Positions 7,217-16,300 of a stretch of 19,300 bases of DNA are shown here, one piece after another. Position numbers and translations under genes: made by a program. How positions within the stretch are numbered: position 1 is the stretch's first letter; every line of letters starts with the position of its first letter. The stretch is from an uncultured Prevotella sp. (GTDB taxonomy: Bacteria; Bacteroidota; Bacteroidia; Bacteroidales; Bacteroidaceae), in assembly GCA_900539625.1 (NCBI GenBank), contig UQCW01000053.1, positions 1-19,300 of the forward strand, in the 5' to 3' direction. The notes under the pieces were generated by a model that was not told where the DNA came from, did no database searches, and was given only the letters and a program-made list of their open reading frames with translations.

Positions 7217-9871
7217 ATGCGTAAGACCTTCTCTTTCATCGTGTTGAACGCCTGCCTGGCGGCCGCCGCTTTGCTTTTTCTTGTCCCCTCCCGCCTCTGC
7301 GCCCAAGGGACGAGCACCGTTGACAGTCTCTTTCAGCGGTTTAAGGCCGCTTCGGCTTTCGACTATAATTTCCCCCGCGAAAAAGTGTTCCTCCACCTCG
7401 ACAACAATGCCTATTTCGAGGGCGAGACCCTTTGGTTTAAGGCCTACGTGGTGAGGGCGTCGAGCCTGAAGCCCAGGCCGTTGAGTCGTGTGCTCTATGT
7501 GGAACTCCTCTCCGATGCGGGGGCGCTGATGCAACGCAAACTTCTGCGCCTCGACTCTCTGGGGCAGGCCAATGGCGAGTTTGACCTCGAACTTCCCGTT
7601 CGCAGCGGTTATTACGAGGTGAGGGCCTACACGCGGGAGATGACCAACTGGGGTGCGGCGGCGTGTTTTTCGCGCATGGTGCCAGTGTTCAAAAAGGGGA
7701 AAGACGGAAAGCTCGACAACGTGCCGCTCACGGAAATGCCGCGCAAGACGTCTCGCGCCTTTCCCCGGCCTAACGGTGTGCTCGACAGCGTGAAGACCAT
7801 CGTGGAGTTTTATCCCGAAGGGGGCAATCGCGCGGAGGGCGTGGCGCAGCGCGTGGCTTTCCGGCTGACGAACGGGCGCGGGTTTCCTTCCCCTGGCATT
7901 CTGTACATCAAAAACGGGGCGGGGGAGGAAATCACTACGGCGCGGGCCGAACATGAGGGCTTTGGCACGTTCTTCCTGCCAAAGAGCGCAGGCAACGGGC
8001 TTTATGCCGTCGTAGACAACGACCGGAAACGCTACGAACTGCCCGATGCAATGCCTGGACTGCCTTATGCGATGACCGTCAATAAGCACCTCGACGGTGG
8101 GGCTGATATCATCATTGGCGCCAGCGAAGCGGCGGACACCAGGAGGCTACTCGGCCTGGCCGTGTTCTGTCGTGAAACGCCCACCTATTTCGACACGCTG
8201 AGCATTGCGGCGGGCGAGACTTTGGAGATGACGCTCTCCGACAGGGCTTTCCATCTGGGCGTGAACCGCATCGAACTTTTCGACGCGACGGGGGAGGGCG
8301 TGGCTTCGCGCCTCGTGTGGCACGGAACGATGTCGCAGGAGATTTCAACGGCGGTGCGGCAAAACGAAAAGGTGTATGCACCCTTCTCGCCTGTGGCCCT
8401 GGAGTTTAGTCTGAAAGACCGTCAAGGGAAGCCCGTAAGCACCACGTTTTCTTTGGCCGTGCGCGACGACAACGGCGAACTGGTGGAGGGGGAGCATGCC
8501 AGCGTGCAGACCGATTTGTTGCTCTCTTCGGAACTGAAGGGATATGTTCATCGCCCTGGATATTACTTTGAAAAGGCCGACGAGGAGCATCTTGCGAATC
8601 TCGACCTCCTGATGATGGTGCAGGGATGGACGGCCAACAGTTTTTCCACCCTCTCCGGTCGCAACGCCTTCCAGGCCAAGGAACCCATCGAAGAGAAACT
8701 CACGCTCAACGGTACGGTGTTTCGCGAAAACAACAAGCGCCAGCCACTTCCCAATATGAAACTGAGCATCAAGATGTATAGCAAAGAGGGCGCGGCGCTG
8801 TTGGGAGAATGCGTCACCGACAGTGTGGGACATTTCGCCTTTGTCTCTAACGAAGACTACGTGGGCAACTGGATTGCGCAGTTCACCACGCGTAACGAAA
8901 ACGACAAGCGGCGATGGAGCCGTATTGCCATCGAGCGCTGGTTTGAGCCAGAACCGCGGCCGCTTACGGGCGTGGAATTGTTTAAGGCGCCGCCGAAACC
9001 TTGGACGGACTTGAAGGTGGGAACGGAGGTGCCGGCCGTGAAGACCTTTGTTTGGAAAGACACCATCCCCCGTTTCGTCGGTAACAAACTGGGCGAGGCG
9101 GTGGTTGTCAGATACAACAAATATAAAGGCCTTACTGGCGGCCGATACACCTATAATGGCGGCGAGGCTTTCGGGCAGCGGCATGCCATCACGCAATACA
9201 ACGTGCTTATGGAGGCCGAGCGGGAGAAAGACGATGGCGGGGCTACGGGATATTTCTACGAGTTTCTGCCGAAAATCGACCCGAAGGTGAGATACGGCAC
9301 CGACTATCCCTCTGCGGAGGCCGCGAACACCAGTGTCGGCATCACGAAGGAAGTAAGCCAAGACATAGGAAGCCTGAACGGCATTGAAGATTCGTTGCCC
9401 ATTACCCTGTTTTACAAAAACCGTAAACCTCAGATATTCCTCAACAACGACGACCACATGAATGTTTCCCTCGTTGACCTTATGACCGACGAGGTCCAGT
9501 CGGTGTCCATCCTCAAGAACGGCAGCAACGGCACTTCCCTCGATCCCATGAAGATGAACGGCAAACTCTGGGCCATGTTCATCTATGAAGTGCCCGACTA
9601 TTTCCGTTTCCTGGAAAAGCGCGGCATCAACAAACGGCGTGTCACGGGCTACAGTCGGCCGAAGCGCTTCTTCTCGCCAAGTTATCACGGTCTCGACACT
9701 CCGACGGATGAAGACGTCAGACGCACGCTCTATTGGAACCCCAACGTGAAGAGCGACGCGCAGGGCAAGGCCTCAGCCGTTTTCTTCAGCAACAGCCGCG
9801 AGAAACAATATCTGCGCATCTCCGTCAGAGGCATCACGGCCGACGGCCGCTTTGTGGATTTCGAACAATAA
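7217..9871 (+). CDS. Secreted MG2-like / TonB-plug-like envelope protein
   Basis: 884 residues from ATG 7217. A TTG at 7196 would add seven residues ahead of the signal peptide and sits inside the -7 box. The signal peptide is RK, then a hydrophobic run ending SRLCAQ (about 1-29). Residues 55-80 carry EKVFLHLDNNAYFEGETLWF, the opening of the Bacteroidota proteins with an alpha-2-macroglobulin MG2-like sandwich. Further beta-rich segments follow. Near 762-768 SVSILKNG resembles the end of a TonB-receptor plug, and the C-terminus (LYWNPNVKSDAQGKA, then RISVRGITADGRF) is the usual family ending. There is no barrel, so it is not a receptor itself. Its role is unknown, probably at the outer membrane or in the periplasm. 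No partner gene lies beside it. The 3' end faces a DUF4294 gene across a shared hairpin. Confidence 0.82.
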   Translation: MRKTFSFIVLNACLAAAALLFLVPSRLCAQGTSTVDSLFQRFKAASAFDYNFPREKVFLHLDNNAYFEGETLWFKAYVVRASSLKPRPLSRVLYVELLSDAGALMQRKLLRLDSLGQANGEFDLELPVRSGYYEVRAYTREMTNWGAAACFSRMVPVFKKGKDGKLDNVPLTEMPRKTSRAFPRPNGVLDSVKTIVEFYPEGGNRAEGVAQRVAFRLTNGRGFPSPGILYIKNGAGEEITTARAEHEGFGTFFLPKSAGNGLYAVVDNDRKRYELPDAMPGLPYAMTVNKHLDGGADIIIGASEAADTRRLLGLAVFCRETPTYFDTLSIAAGETLEMTLSDRAFHLGVNRIELFDATGEGVASRLVWHGTMSQEISTAVRQNEKVYAPFSPVALEFSLKDRQGKPVSTTFSLAVRDDNGELVEGEHASVQTDLLLSSELKGYVHRPGYYFEKADEEHLANLDLLMMVQGWTANSFSTLSGRNAFQAKEPIEEKLTLNGTVFRENNKRQPLPNMKLSIKMYSKEGAALLGECVTDSVGHFAFVSNEDYVGNWIAQFTTRNENDKRRWSRIAIERWFEPEPRPLTGVELFKAPPKPWTDLKVGTEVPAVKTFVWKDTIPRFVGNKLGEAVVVRYNKYKGLTGGRYTYNGGEAFGQRHAITQYNVLMEAEREKDDGGATGYFYEFLPKIDPKVRYGTDYPSAEAANTSVGITKEVSQDIGSLNGIEDSLPITLFYKNRKPQIFLNNDDHMNVSLVDLMTDEVQSVSILKNGSNGTSLDPMKMNGKLWAMFIYEVPDYFRFLEKRGINKRRVTGYSRPKRFFSPSYHGLDTPTDEDVRRTLYWNPNVKSDAQGKASAVFFSNSREKQYLRISVRGITADGRFVDFEQ

Positions 9872-9908
9872 GGCCGCGAAAGCCGCACCTGGTGGTGCAT
9901 GACAAACC

Positions 9909-9950
9909 AAAGGCGGATGTCCAAGATGAAAGTCTTGAACATCCGCCTTT
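9909..9950. terminator. Bidirectional terminator candidate between convergent genes
   Basis: 12-bp arms AAAGGCGGATGT (9909-9920) and ACATCCGCCTTT (9939-9950), extended after one C/A mismatch by CAAGA/TCTTG around TGAAAG. It lies 38 bases past the plus-strand stop and 130 bases past the minus-strand stop. The A and T ends give a short U tract in both directions. Confidence 0.7.
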
Positions 9951-9961
9951 GCCGTATGTGG

Positions 9962-10045
9962 CAATCTGATAATCGTATGGATTATCCTTGTAATAGTATA
10001 GACAATCCTTGATACAGTAAGGATAACCCTTGTAATCCCTCCTGT
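9962..10045. repeat. Four imperfect copies of a 21-bp tandem repeat
   Basis: ATCCTTG, ATCCTTG and ACCCTTG begin at 9984, 10005 and 10026, exactly 21 bases apart. A fourth, more divergent copy precedes them at about 9962. TAAT or a variant follows the heptamer in each. GATAATC (9968-9974) and GATTATC (9980-9986) also form a 7-bp hairpin across the first junction. The array lies in the convergent intergenic region and has no coding frame of note. Confidence 0.7.
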
Positions 10046-10079
10046 TGGAAAATCCCCGAGAACATGTTCTTCCTATACC

Positions 10080-10724
10080 TTACAGCTGTCCGCTTTCAAC
10101 GAGGCGCACCACGCGTTCCGTATAGCGGTCGTCGCCTTCAGGGTCGTAGCGTTTCGTCAGACTGTTGCCGAAGCAGAAAGCCATAGCTTGATAAATGTTG
10201 GCCTTGAAAGAACCGATGAAAGCCTGGGCGATATTATAGCCTGTTTGCCCACATTCGCGGTCGATGAGCTTGACGAGTAGGCGGCCCTGCGAGCGTGAGA
10301 GACGCTTCAGCGTGGGGGCATATTGCTTCTTCAGTCCGTCCTCAACGAGTTTGATGTGTTCCGCCTTTTCCTTCTTTGTTGGTAGCGTTTGCAGATAGTC
10401 GTAAGTCTCAATCACGGTATATTTTGCCAGTTTCGCCAGCGGCAGCAGTCGCTTCACGTTGGCAACCAATCGGTTATAGCGGTCGCGCTCCTTGTCGTTC
10501 TTAAATGTCATGGGGGGATACTTATAGAAAGTGGGGAAGATGATGGCGGGGATGCTGTCGCCGTGGAAGAAGACGCGACTATTCATGACCTTAATCTCCA
10601 TATTCGTGGCGGGCGGCATCTCGTCGTCTGGCACGTTGTCAATGTCGGGAATGACCTGTGCTGAGGCCATCTCCGACCCCAATGACAGGAAGAGAATGAA
10701 TATTATATATTTGAAGTACTGCAT
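10080..10724 (-). CDS. DUF4294 domain-containing exported protein
   Basis: 214 residues. A signal peptide (about 1-22, ending ASAQ) indicates export to the periplasm or envelope. The mature part matches DUF4294: FHGDSIPAIIFPTFYKYPP, RYNRLVANVKRLLPLAKLA, LSRSQGRLLVKLIDRECGQT and the end FGNSLTKRYDPEGDD. DUF4294 proteins are widespread in Bacteroidota and have no established function. It is convergent with the MG2-like gene and divergent from ribonuclease R (199-base gap). A perfect -7 box (10732-10739) lies only seven bases before the ATG, which would make the transcript nearly leaderless. The family call is strong. Confidence 0.9.
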   Translation of the reverse strand: MQYFKYIIFILFLSLGSEMASAQVIPDIDNVPDDEMPPATNMEIKVMNSRVFFHGDSIPAIIFPTFYKYPPMTFKNDKERDRYNRLVANVKRLLPLAKLAKYTVIETYDYLQTLPTKKEKAEHIKLVEDGLKKQYAPTLKRLSRSQGRLLVKLIDRECGQTGYNIAQAFIGSFKANIYQAMAFCFGNSLTKRYDPEGDDRYTERVVRLVESGQL

Positions 10725-10731
10725 TTGCCCG

Positions 10732-10739
10732 CAAAATTA
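10732..10739 (-). promoter_or_regulatory. -7 box very close to the DUF4294 start
   Basis: TAATTTTG on the minus strand, an exact TAnnTTTG match, ends seven bases before the ATG. The palindrome ATCTC-TT-GAGAT (10746-10757) lies just upstream and could be an operator. No clear -33 TTTG was found. Confidence 0.4.
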
Positions 10740-10923
10740 ACAAGAATCTCTTGAGATGCGCGTTATAAATCCTTAATTGACTGCGAAAATCGCCAAAAAA
10801 TAACTTACTTTGTAGTAATTATAACGATATTTCGACTCTGCCAGTGCATCGCAGCAGGATGCGGCCCAAAAACAGGGGCGGGTAGGGGCGGCAGACGTAT
10901 CGCGAAACTTAAATTGAACAGTC

Positions 10924-13275
10924 ATGGGTCGCAACAAGAAAGAACAGAAAAGCGGCGGACGCTTAACCAAGAAGCAGATCATAAAAAGACTTCTTGACCT
11001 CTTTGCCTCTGAGCCAGAGAGGGAATTTAGTGTGAAGGAAATCTTCGATTTTATACATGCCGCAAACCATCCGGCAAAAATGCTGACGATGGATGCGCTC
11101 TCAGAATTGGTGCTCGACGATTACCTCACGTCGGACAATAAAGGAAACTACCGAAATGCCGTGCGCTCCAACGTGATGGAGGGTACTTTCCAGCGCAAGC
11201 GCAATGGCAGAAACTCCTTCCTGCCCGACGATGGCGGAAAGTGTATCTTGGTTTGTGAGCGCAATTCGCTCCATGCCCTCGATGGAGACCGCGTGAAGGT
11301 CACGATGCTGGCACGCCGGCCGGGACACACGCGCGAGGCCGAGGTGACGGAAATCTTGCAACGTGCCAAAGACACCTTCGTTGGGCAGTTGCAGGTGGAG
11401 AAGGGATTTGGCTTCCTCATCACGGAGAGCCGTTCCCTTGCCAACGATATTTTCATTCCGAAAGATAAGCTCAAGGGCGGAAAGACCGGTGACAAGGCCG
11501 TCGTGAAGATAACGGAATGGCCCGACGGTGCGAAGAGCCCCATCGGAAAAGTGGTAGACATCCTTGGAAAGCAGGGAGAGAACACCGCCGAGATGCACGC
11601 CATCTTGGCTGAATATGGTTTGCCTTACACCTATCCTGCCAATGTGGAGAAGGCCGCAGAGCGGCTTTCGCCCGACATCACGCCCGAAGAGATTGCCCGA
11701 CGCGAGGACTTCCGCGATGTAACCACGTTTACCATCGACCCGCACGATGCCAAAGACTTCGACGACGCGCTTTCCATCCGCCGTCTCGACGATGGCAATT
11801 GGGAGGTGGGCGTACACATCGCCGATGTCAGTCACTACGTTCATGAGGGCGACATCATCGACCGCGAGGCCGAGAAGCGTGCCACGAGCGTTTATCTCGT
11901 TGACCGCACCATCCCGATGCTTCCGGAGCGCCTCTGCAATTTCATCTGCTCGTTGCGCCCCGATGAGGAAAAGCTGGCCTATTCAACCATCTTTGTGCTC
12001 AACGAAAAGGCAGAAATCGTGCGCTGGCATCTGACTCACACCGTGATTCGTTCCAACAGACGCTTCACCTATGAGGAGGTGCAAAATATCTTAGAAAGAA
12101 ACAACGAGGCCTCGAAAGAAGATTTGGCTCTGCCAGGCGAACATCCAGAACCGCTGCCTGAGGGAGCGCCGCTGGAGGGCGAGTATGCAGAAGAGTTGAT
12201 CAAACTCAACCAACTGGCCAAGAAGCTGCGTGCCGCCCGCTTCAAAAACGGTGCCATCGGCTTCGAACGCTCGGAAGTGCGCTTCGAGGTGGACGAGAAG
12301 GGACACCCCATTTCCACTTACGTGAAGGTGGCAAAGGATGCCAACAAGCTCGTGGAGGAATTTATGCTCCTGGCCAACCGCAGTGTGGCCGAAATGATTG
12401 GCAAGCAGCCCAAGGGCAAGAAGCCCAAAGTGCTTCCCTATCGAATCCACGACGTTCCCGACCCTGAGAAGCTCGAAAAACTGCGTGCTTTCATTGCCAA
12501 GTTTGGCTATAAAGTGCGCACGGAAGGCTCGAAGACCGACATCTCGAAGAGCATCAACCATCTGCTCGAAGACGTGAAGGGCAAGAAAGAGGAAAACGCC
12601 GTGGAAATCGTGGCGCTGAGAGCCATGATGAAAGCCAGATATAGCGTTCACAACATCGGCCACTATGGTTTGATGTTCCAATACTACACCCACTTCACTT
12701 CGCCCATCCGCCGCTATCCCGACACGATGGTCCACCGTCTTCTCACGCGTTATGCCGAAGGCGGACGCTCTGTGAGCGCCACGAAATATGAAGACCTCTG
12801 CGAGCACGCCTCCAACATGGAACAGTTGGCAGCAACGGCCGAACGCGCCAGCATCAAATACAAACAAGTGGAGTTCATGGGCGACCGCATCGGGCAGGAG
12901 TTCGATGGCAGCATCTCTGGTGTCACGGAGTTTGGCCTCTATGTGGAACTGACGGAAACCCTCTGCGAAGGCATGATTCCGCTCCGCTCCTTGCTCGACG
13001 ACTATTATGAATTCGACGAGCGCAACTATTGTCTCGTGGGCCGTCGTTACCACAAATGCTATGCCTTGGGCGACAAGGTGCGCGTCAAAGTCGACCGTGC
13101 CAACCTCGAACGCCGCCAACTCGACTTCGCTCTGGTCTCTGACGAAAGCGAAACGATGGAGCAGCGGCAAAGAGCTGGGAAAAACAACCAAGACAAGACC
13201 AAGGAGGGCAAAGCCGACAAGAAAAAGGGCCGCGGAAAACGCGGAGGCCGCAGCAAACGACATGGCGGAAAATAA
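10924..13275 (+). CDS. rnr: Ribonuclease R (RNase II/RNB family)
   Basis: 783 residues, close to the usual RNase R length. The protein is a cytoplasmic, processive 3'-to-5' exoribonuclease that degrades structured RNA. The order is an N-terminal winged helix (about 14-60, LTKKQIIKRLLDLF), cold-shock OB folds (about 85-240, with GFGFLITE), the RNB catalytic domain (about 260-590) and a C-terminal S1 domain (about 655-735, FDGSISGVTEFGLYVEL). The metal-binding aspartates are visible in TIDPHDAKDFDDAL: D272, D278, D280 and D281. HIADVSHYV and the TSPIRRYPD motif are also present. The last ~35 residues are Lys/Arg/Gly-rich, as in other RNase R tails. The ATG at 10924 has no Shine-Dalgarno sequence, normal in Bacteroidota. 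It is monocistronic by spacing, with a hairpin after the stop. Confidence 0.97.
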   Translation: MGRNKKEQKSGGRLTKKQIIKRLLDLFASEPEREFSVKEIFDFIHAANHPAKMLTMDALSELVLDDYLTSDNKGNYRNAVRSNVMEGTFQRKRNGRNSFLPDDGGKCILVCERNSLHALDGDRVKVTMLARRPGHTREAEVTEILQRAKDTFVGQLQVEKGFGFLITESRSLANDIFIPKDKLKGGKTGDKAVVKITEWPDGAKSPIGKVVDILGKQGENTAEMHAILAEYGLPYTYPANVEKAAERLSPDITPEEIARREDFRDVTTFTIDPHDAKDFDDALSIRRLDDGNWEVGVHIADVSHYVHEGDIIDREAEKRATSVYLVDRTIPMLPERLCNFICSLRPDEEKLAYSTIFVLNEKAEIVRWHLTHTVIRSNRRFTYEEVQNILERNNEASKEDLALPGEHPEPLPEGAPLEGEYAEELIKLNQLAKKLRAARFKNGAIGFERSEVRFEVDEKGHPISTYVKVAKDANKLVEEFMLLANRSVAEMIGKQPKGKKPKVLPYRIHDVPDPEKLEKLRAFIAKFGYKVRTEGSKTDISKSINHLLEDVKGKKEENAVEIVALRAMMKARYSVHNIGHYGLMFQYYTHFTSPIRRYPDTMVHRLLTRYAEGGRSVSATKYEDLCEHASNMEQLAATAERASIKYKQVEFMGDRIGQEFDGSISGVTEFGLYVELTETLCEGMIPLRSLLDDYYEFDERNYCLVGRRYHKCYALGDKVRVKVDRANLERRQLDFALVSDESETMEQRQRAGKNNQDKTKEGKADKKKGRGKRGGRSKRHGGK

Positions 13276-13285
13276 AAGCAAAGGA

Positions 13286-13313
13286 GCGTTCCGGCATTTT
13301 CAGGCCGGAACGC
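13286..13313 (+). terminator. Hairpin after ribonuclease R
   Basis: Perfect 10-bp arms GCGTTCCGGC (13286-13295) and GCCGGAACGC (13304-13313) around ATTTTCAG, 11 bases after the stop. The following bases (CCGCTTGTTTG) are only weakly T-rich, so termination efficiency is uncertain. Confidence 0.6.
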
Positions 13314-13369
13314 CCGCTTGTTTGAACGCCCCTCTTTCAAGATAACAAAGAAAACCTAACAATTTAATT

Positions 13370-16300
13370 ATGAAGAAACTGAAAACCATTCAGTCGTTAT
13401 GTGTCTGGCTCATGGTTGTGGCGTTTTCAACGGCCACTGCCCTGGCGCAGTTCACCCGTGGTACGCTCTACCACATCATTCCCGCTGCGGATGCCGGCAA
13501 GACCGTGTGCTACAACGAGAAGAAGCAGGTGATCTGCTCGCGCCTCGACGACAGCAACGCCGCGCAACATTGGACCATCACACCGCTGGCGGGTGCATGG
13601 CGTCTCATCAATCCGTTCTCCAACCTCGCCTTGCGCACCGCCGGTTCGCAGGTGGCAACGGGCGAGAACAACGGTTCTGACGAAGCCCAGCTCTGGAAAA
13701 CAGAGAGCATTGGCAAAGGCCTCGTCATCCTCGTTCCCGCCAATCGTCCAACGGTAGCCGCCGCCATTGCCCGCGATGGTAGTGTGTCGCTCATCGCCAA
13801 GCAGAAGGCAAAGACCGACAAGTCCGCCCATTTCTATATCCGCGAAGCCGCCAAGGCGGGATTTGACGTGGCCCTGACCTACCGCATCCGCTCTGTTGCC
13901 CATCCTGAACTTGTTTTGGGTAATGGCGATTCTGGCGAAAACAGTGCCGCCATCATCGGCGAGAAAGCCGATTCGCTCAATCGTGGCCAATATTGGAATA
14001 TCCGCATGCTCGACCTCGATCGCCGCGTCGTTACCAACGCCTTCTACGACCAAAACTTCGACGACGGCGGCAGCAACGCCTCCATCAAGCACCTCTTGCA
14101 GTGGCCAGCAGAAGATGGCGTATGGAACAATGCCCAATTTCGCTTCGAGCCTGTTGCTGGAGAGAAAGGCGTTTACCTCATCGTCTCCAACGGTGCCCAG
14201 AAGAAAGGCATGATGTATGCCTTGAAAAACGGGAAGATGATGTCTGTGGCGCTCAATGCCAAAGACCGCGACGCCTGGTTCTCTTTTGAAACCATCGAGA
14301 AGCCGAACATCGCCGCGCCCGACTGGGAGAACGAAGCCGTCTTCGGCATCAACAAAGAGCAGACCATTGCCAACTATATGCCTTATGCCTCGGAAGCCGA
14401 AATGCTTGCCGACAAGGAATACTACGCCACCCCCTGGACCACACCGCGCTCTTCGCGCTATCTCTCGCTCAACGGCACGTGGCGTTTCCACTTCGTGAGC
14501 GAACCCTCGAAGCGTCCGCTCGACTTCTTCAAGGAGGGCTTCGACACGTCTTCCTGGGACACCATCCCTGTGCCATCCAACTGGGAAATGCAGGGCTACG
14601 ACCGCCCCATCTATTGCAACGTGGAATATCCGCACTCCAACACCCCGCCTTACATCAAGGCCCGTCCGTATTACAACGACGGCGGAAAGAACTACGGCAT
14701 CAACCCCGTCGGTTCTTATGTCCGCACCTTCGACCTTCCAGAAGGATGGAAAGAACGTCGCACCTATCTGCATTTCGGCGGCATCTATTCTGCTGCCTAC
14801 GTTTGGGTGAACGGAGAATTTGTGGGCTACACGCAGGGAGCCAACAACGATTCCGAATTTGAAATCACCAAGCAGCTCCGTGCCGGCCGCAACTCCATCG
14901 CCGTTCAGGTGTTCCGCTGGTCAGACGGTTCCTACCTCGAGTGTCAAGACATGTTCCGCATGAGCGGCATCCACCGCAACGTCTATCTCTACAACGTGCC
15001 CGAGACAGCCATTCGCGACCATTATATCACCTCGCAACTTTTCGATGGCTACCAGAATGCGCGCCTCAACATCACCTACGACACCGACACGCGCTACAGC
15101 CAGTCGGCACCAAACGGGGCGCCGCGGTTCGTCACCATTAAACTCTTCGATCCGCAGGGACGCTTCCTCCAAGAGTCAACCGACACCATCAGTCTCTCTG
15201 GCATCAAGGCAAAGGGCGACTGGAAACAGACCACGACCGCCAAGATGTTCGAACTGAAGAACGTGAAACTCTGGACGGCCGAAACGCCGGAACTCTACAC
15301 CGTGCGCTTCATCGAGAAGGACGAGAAAGGCAACGACATCATGGCCTTCTCCACGAAATATGGTTTCCGCGAGATTGCCATCAGAAATTCGAAGGTGTAT
15401 ATCAACGGCAAATCCGTGTTCTTCAAAGGTGTCAACACGCAAGACACCGACCCATTGCGCGGACGCTCCGTCACAACCGAAGACATGCTCAAGGACGTGC
15501 TCATGCTGAAGCAAAACAACTTCAACACCATTCGCACGTCACACTATCCGAAGAACGCCCGCATGTATGCCATGTTTGACCACTACGGACTCTACGTGAT
15601 GGATGAGGCCGACCTCGAAGACCACGCCAACCAGAGCATCTCTGGTCGCGAATCGTGGATTCCGGCTTTCGTTGACCGCATTGAGCGCATGGTGCTCCGC
15701 GACCGCAACCATCCGTCGATCATCTTCTGGAGCCTCGGAAACGAATGTGGCGGTGGTGGCAACTTCAAATATTGCTACGAAAAGGCCCACGAACTCGACA
15801 CGCGCCCTGTGCATTATGAAGGAACGCGCGACGGCAAGAGCTACGGCGGCAACCGCTTTTCTGATCTCTATTCGAAGATGTATCCTGGAATGCGTTGGAT
15901 GGACCAGTATCGCAACTCCTTCGACAAGCCGATGTTCATCTGCGAAATGGCACACTCTATGGGTAGCTCCACTGGCAACATGACGGAATATTGCGAGAGC
16001 GCCGAGACGAGCACGAGCATCGTCGGCATGGCCATCTGGGACTGGATTGACCAGGCCATTTACGAACCTTCTGAAATCAAGGCTGGCACCTACAAGGGAC
16101 GCCTCCGCACTGGCTACGACTTCCCTGGCCCGCATCAGGGCAACTTCTGCAGCAATGGCTTGATTCCGGCCACGCGCACAGAAAGCGCCAAATTGGCAGA
16201 AGTGAAGGCGGCCTACCAGTATATCAAGTTCCGCCTCTCGCAGGTCAACGTGAAGAACAACACCGTCACCGTTGTGCTCCGCAACGCCTACGATTTCCAG

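Noticed and set aside
8345..9688. 447-residue antisense frame in the MG2-like gene
   Set aside because: A shadow of C/G-ending codons; the plus-strand protein has signal peptide and family motifs.
10725..10923. Plus-strand promoter for ribonuclease R
   Set aside because: TTACTTTG near 10804 resembles but does not fit TAnnTTTG at a usual distance from a -33 element, so no site is called.
12091..13281. 396-residue antisense frame in ribonuclease R
   Set aside because: The sense frame is a complete RNase R with catalytic residues.
13427..14773. 448-residue antisense frame in the GH2 gene
   Set aside because: No domain, and it overlaps the signal peptide and trefoil region of a well-supported gene.
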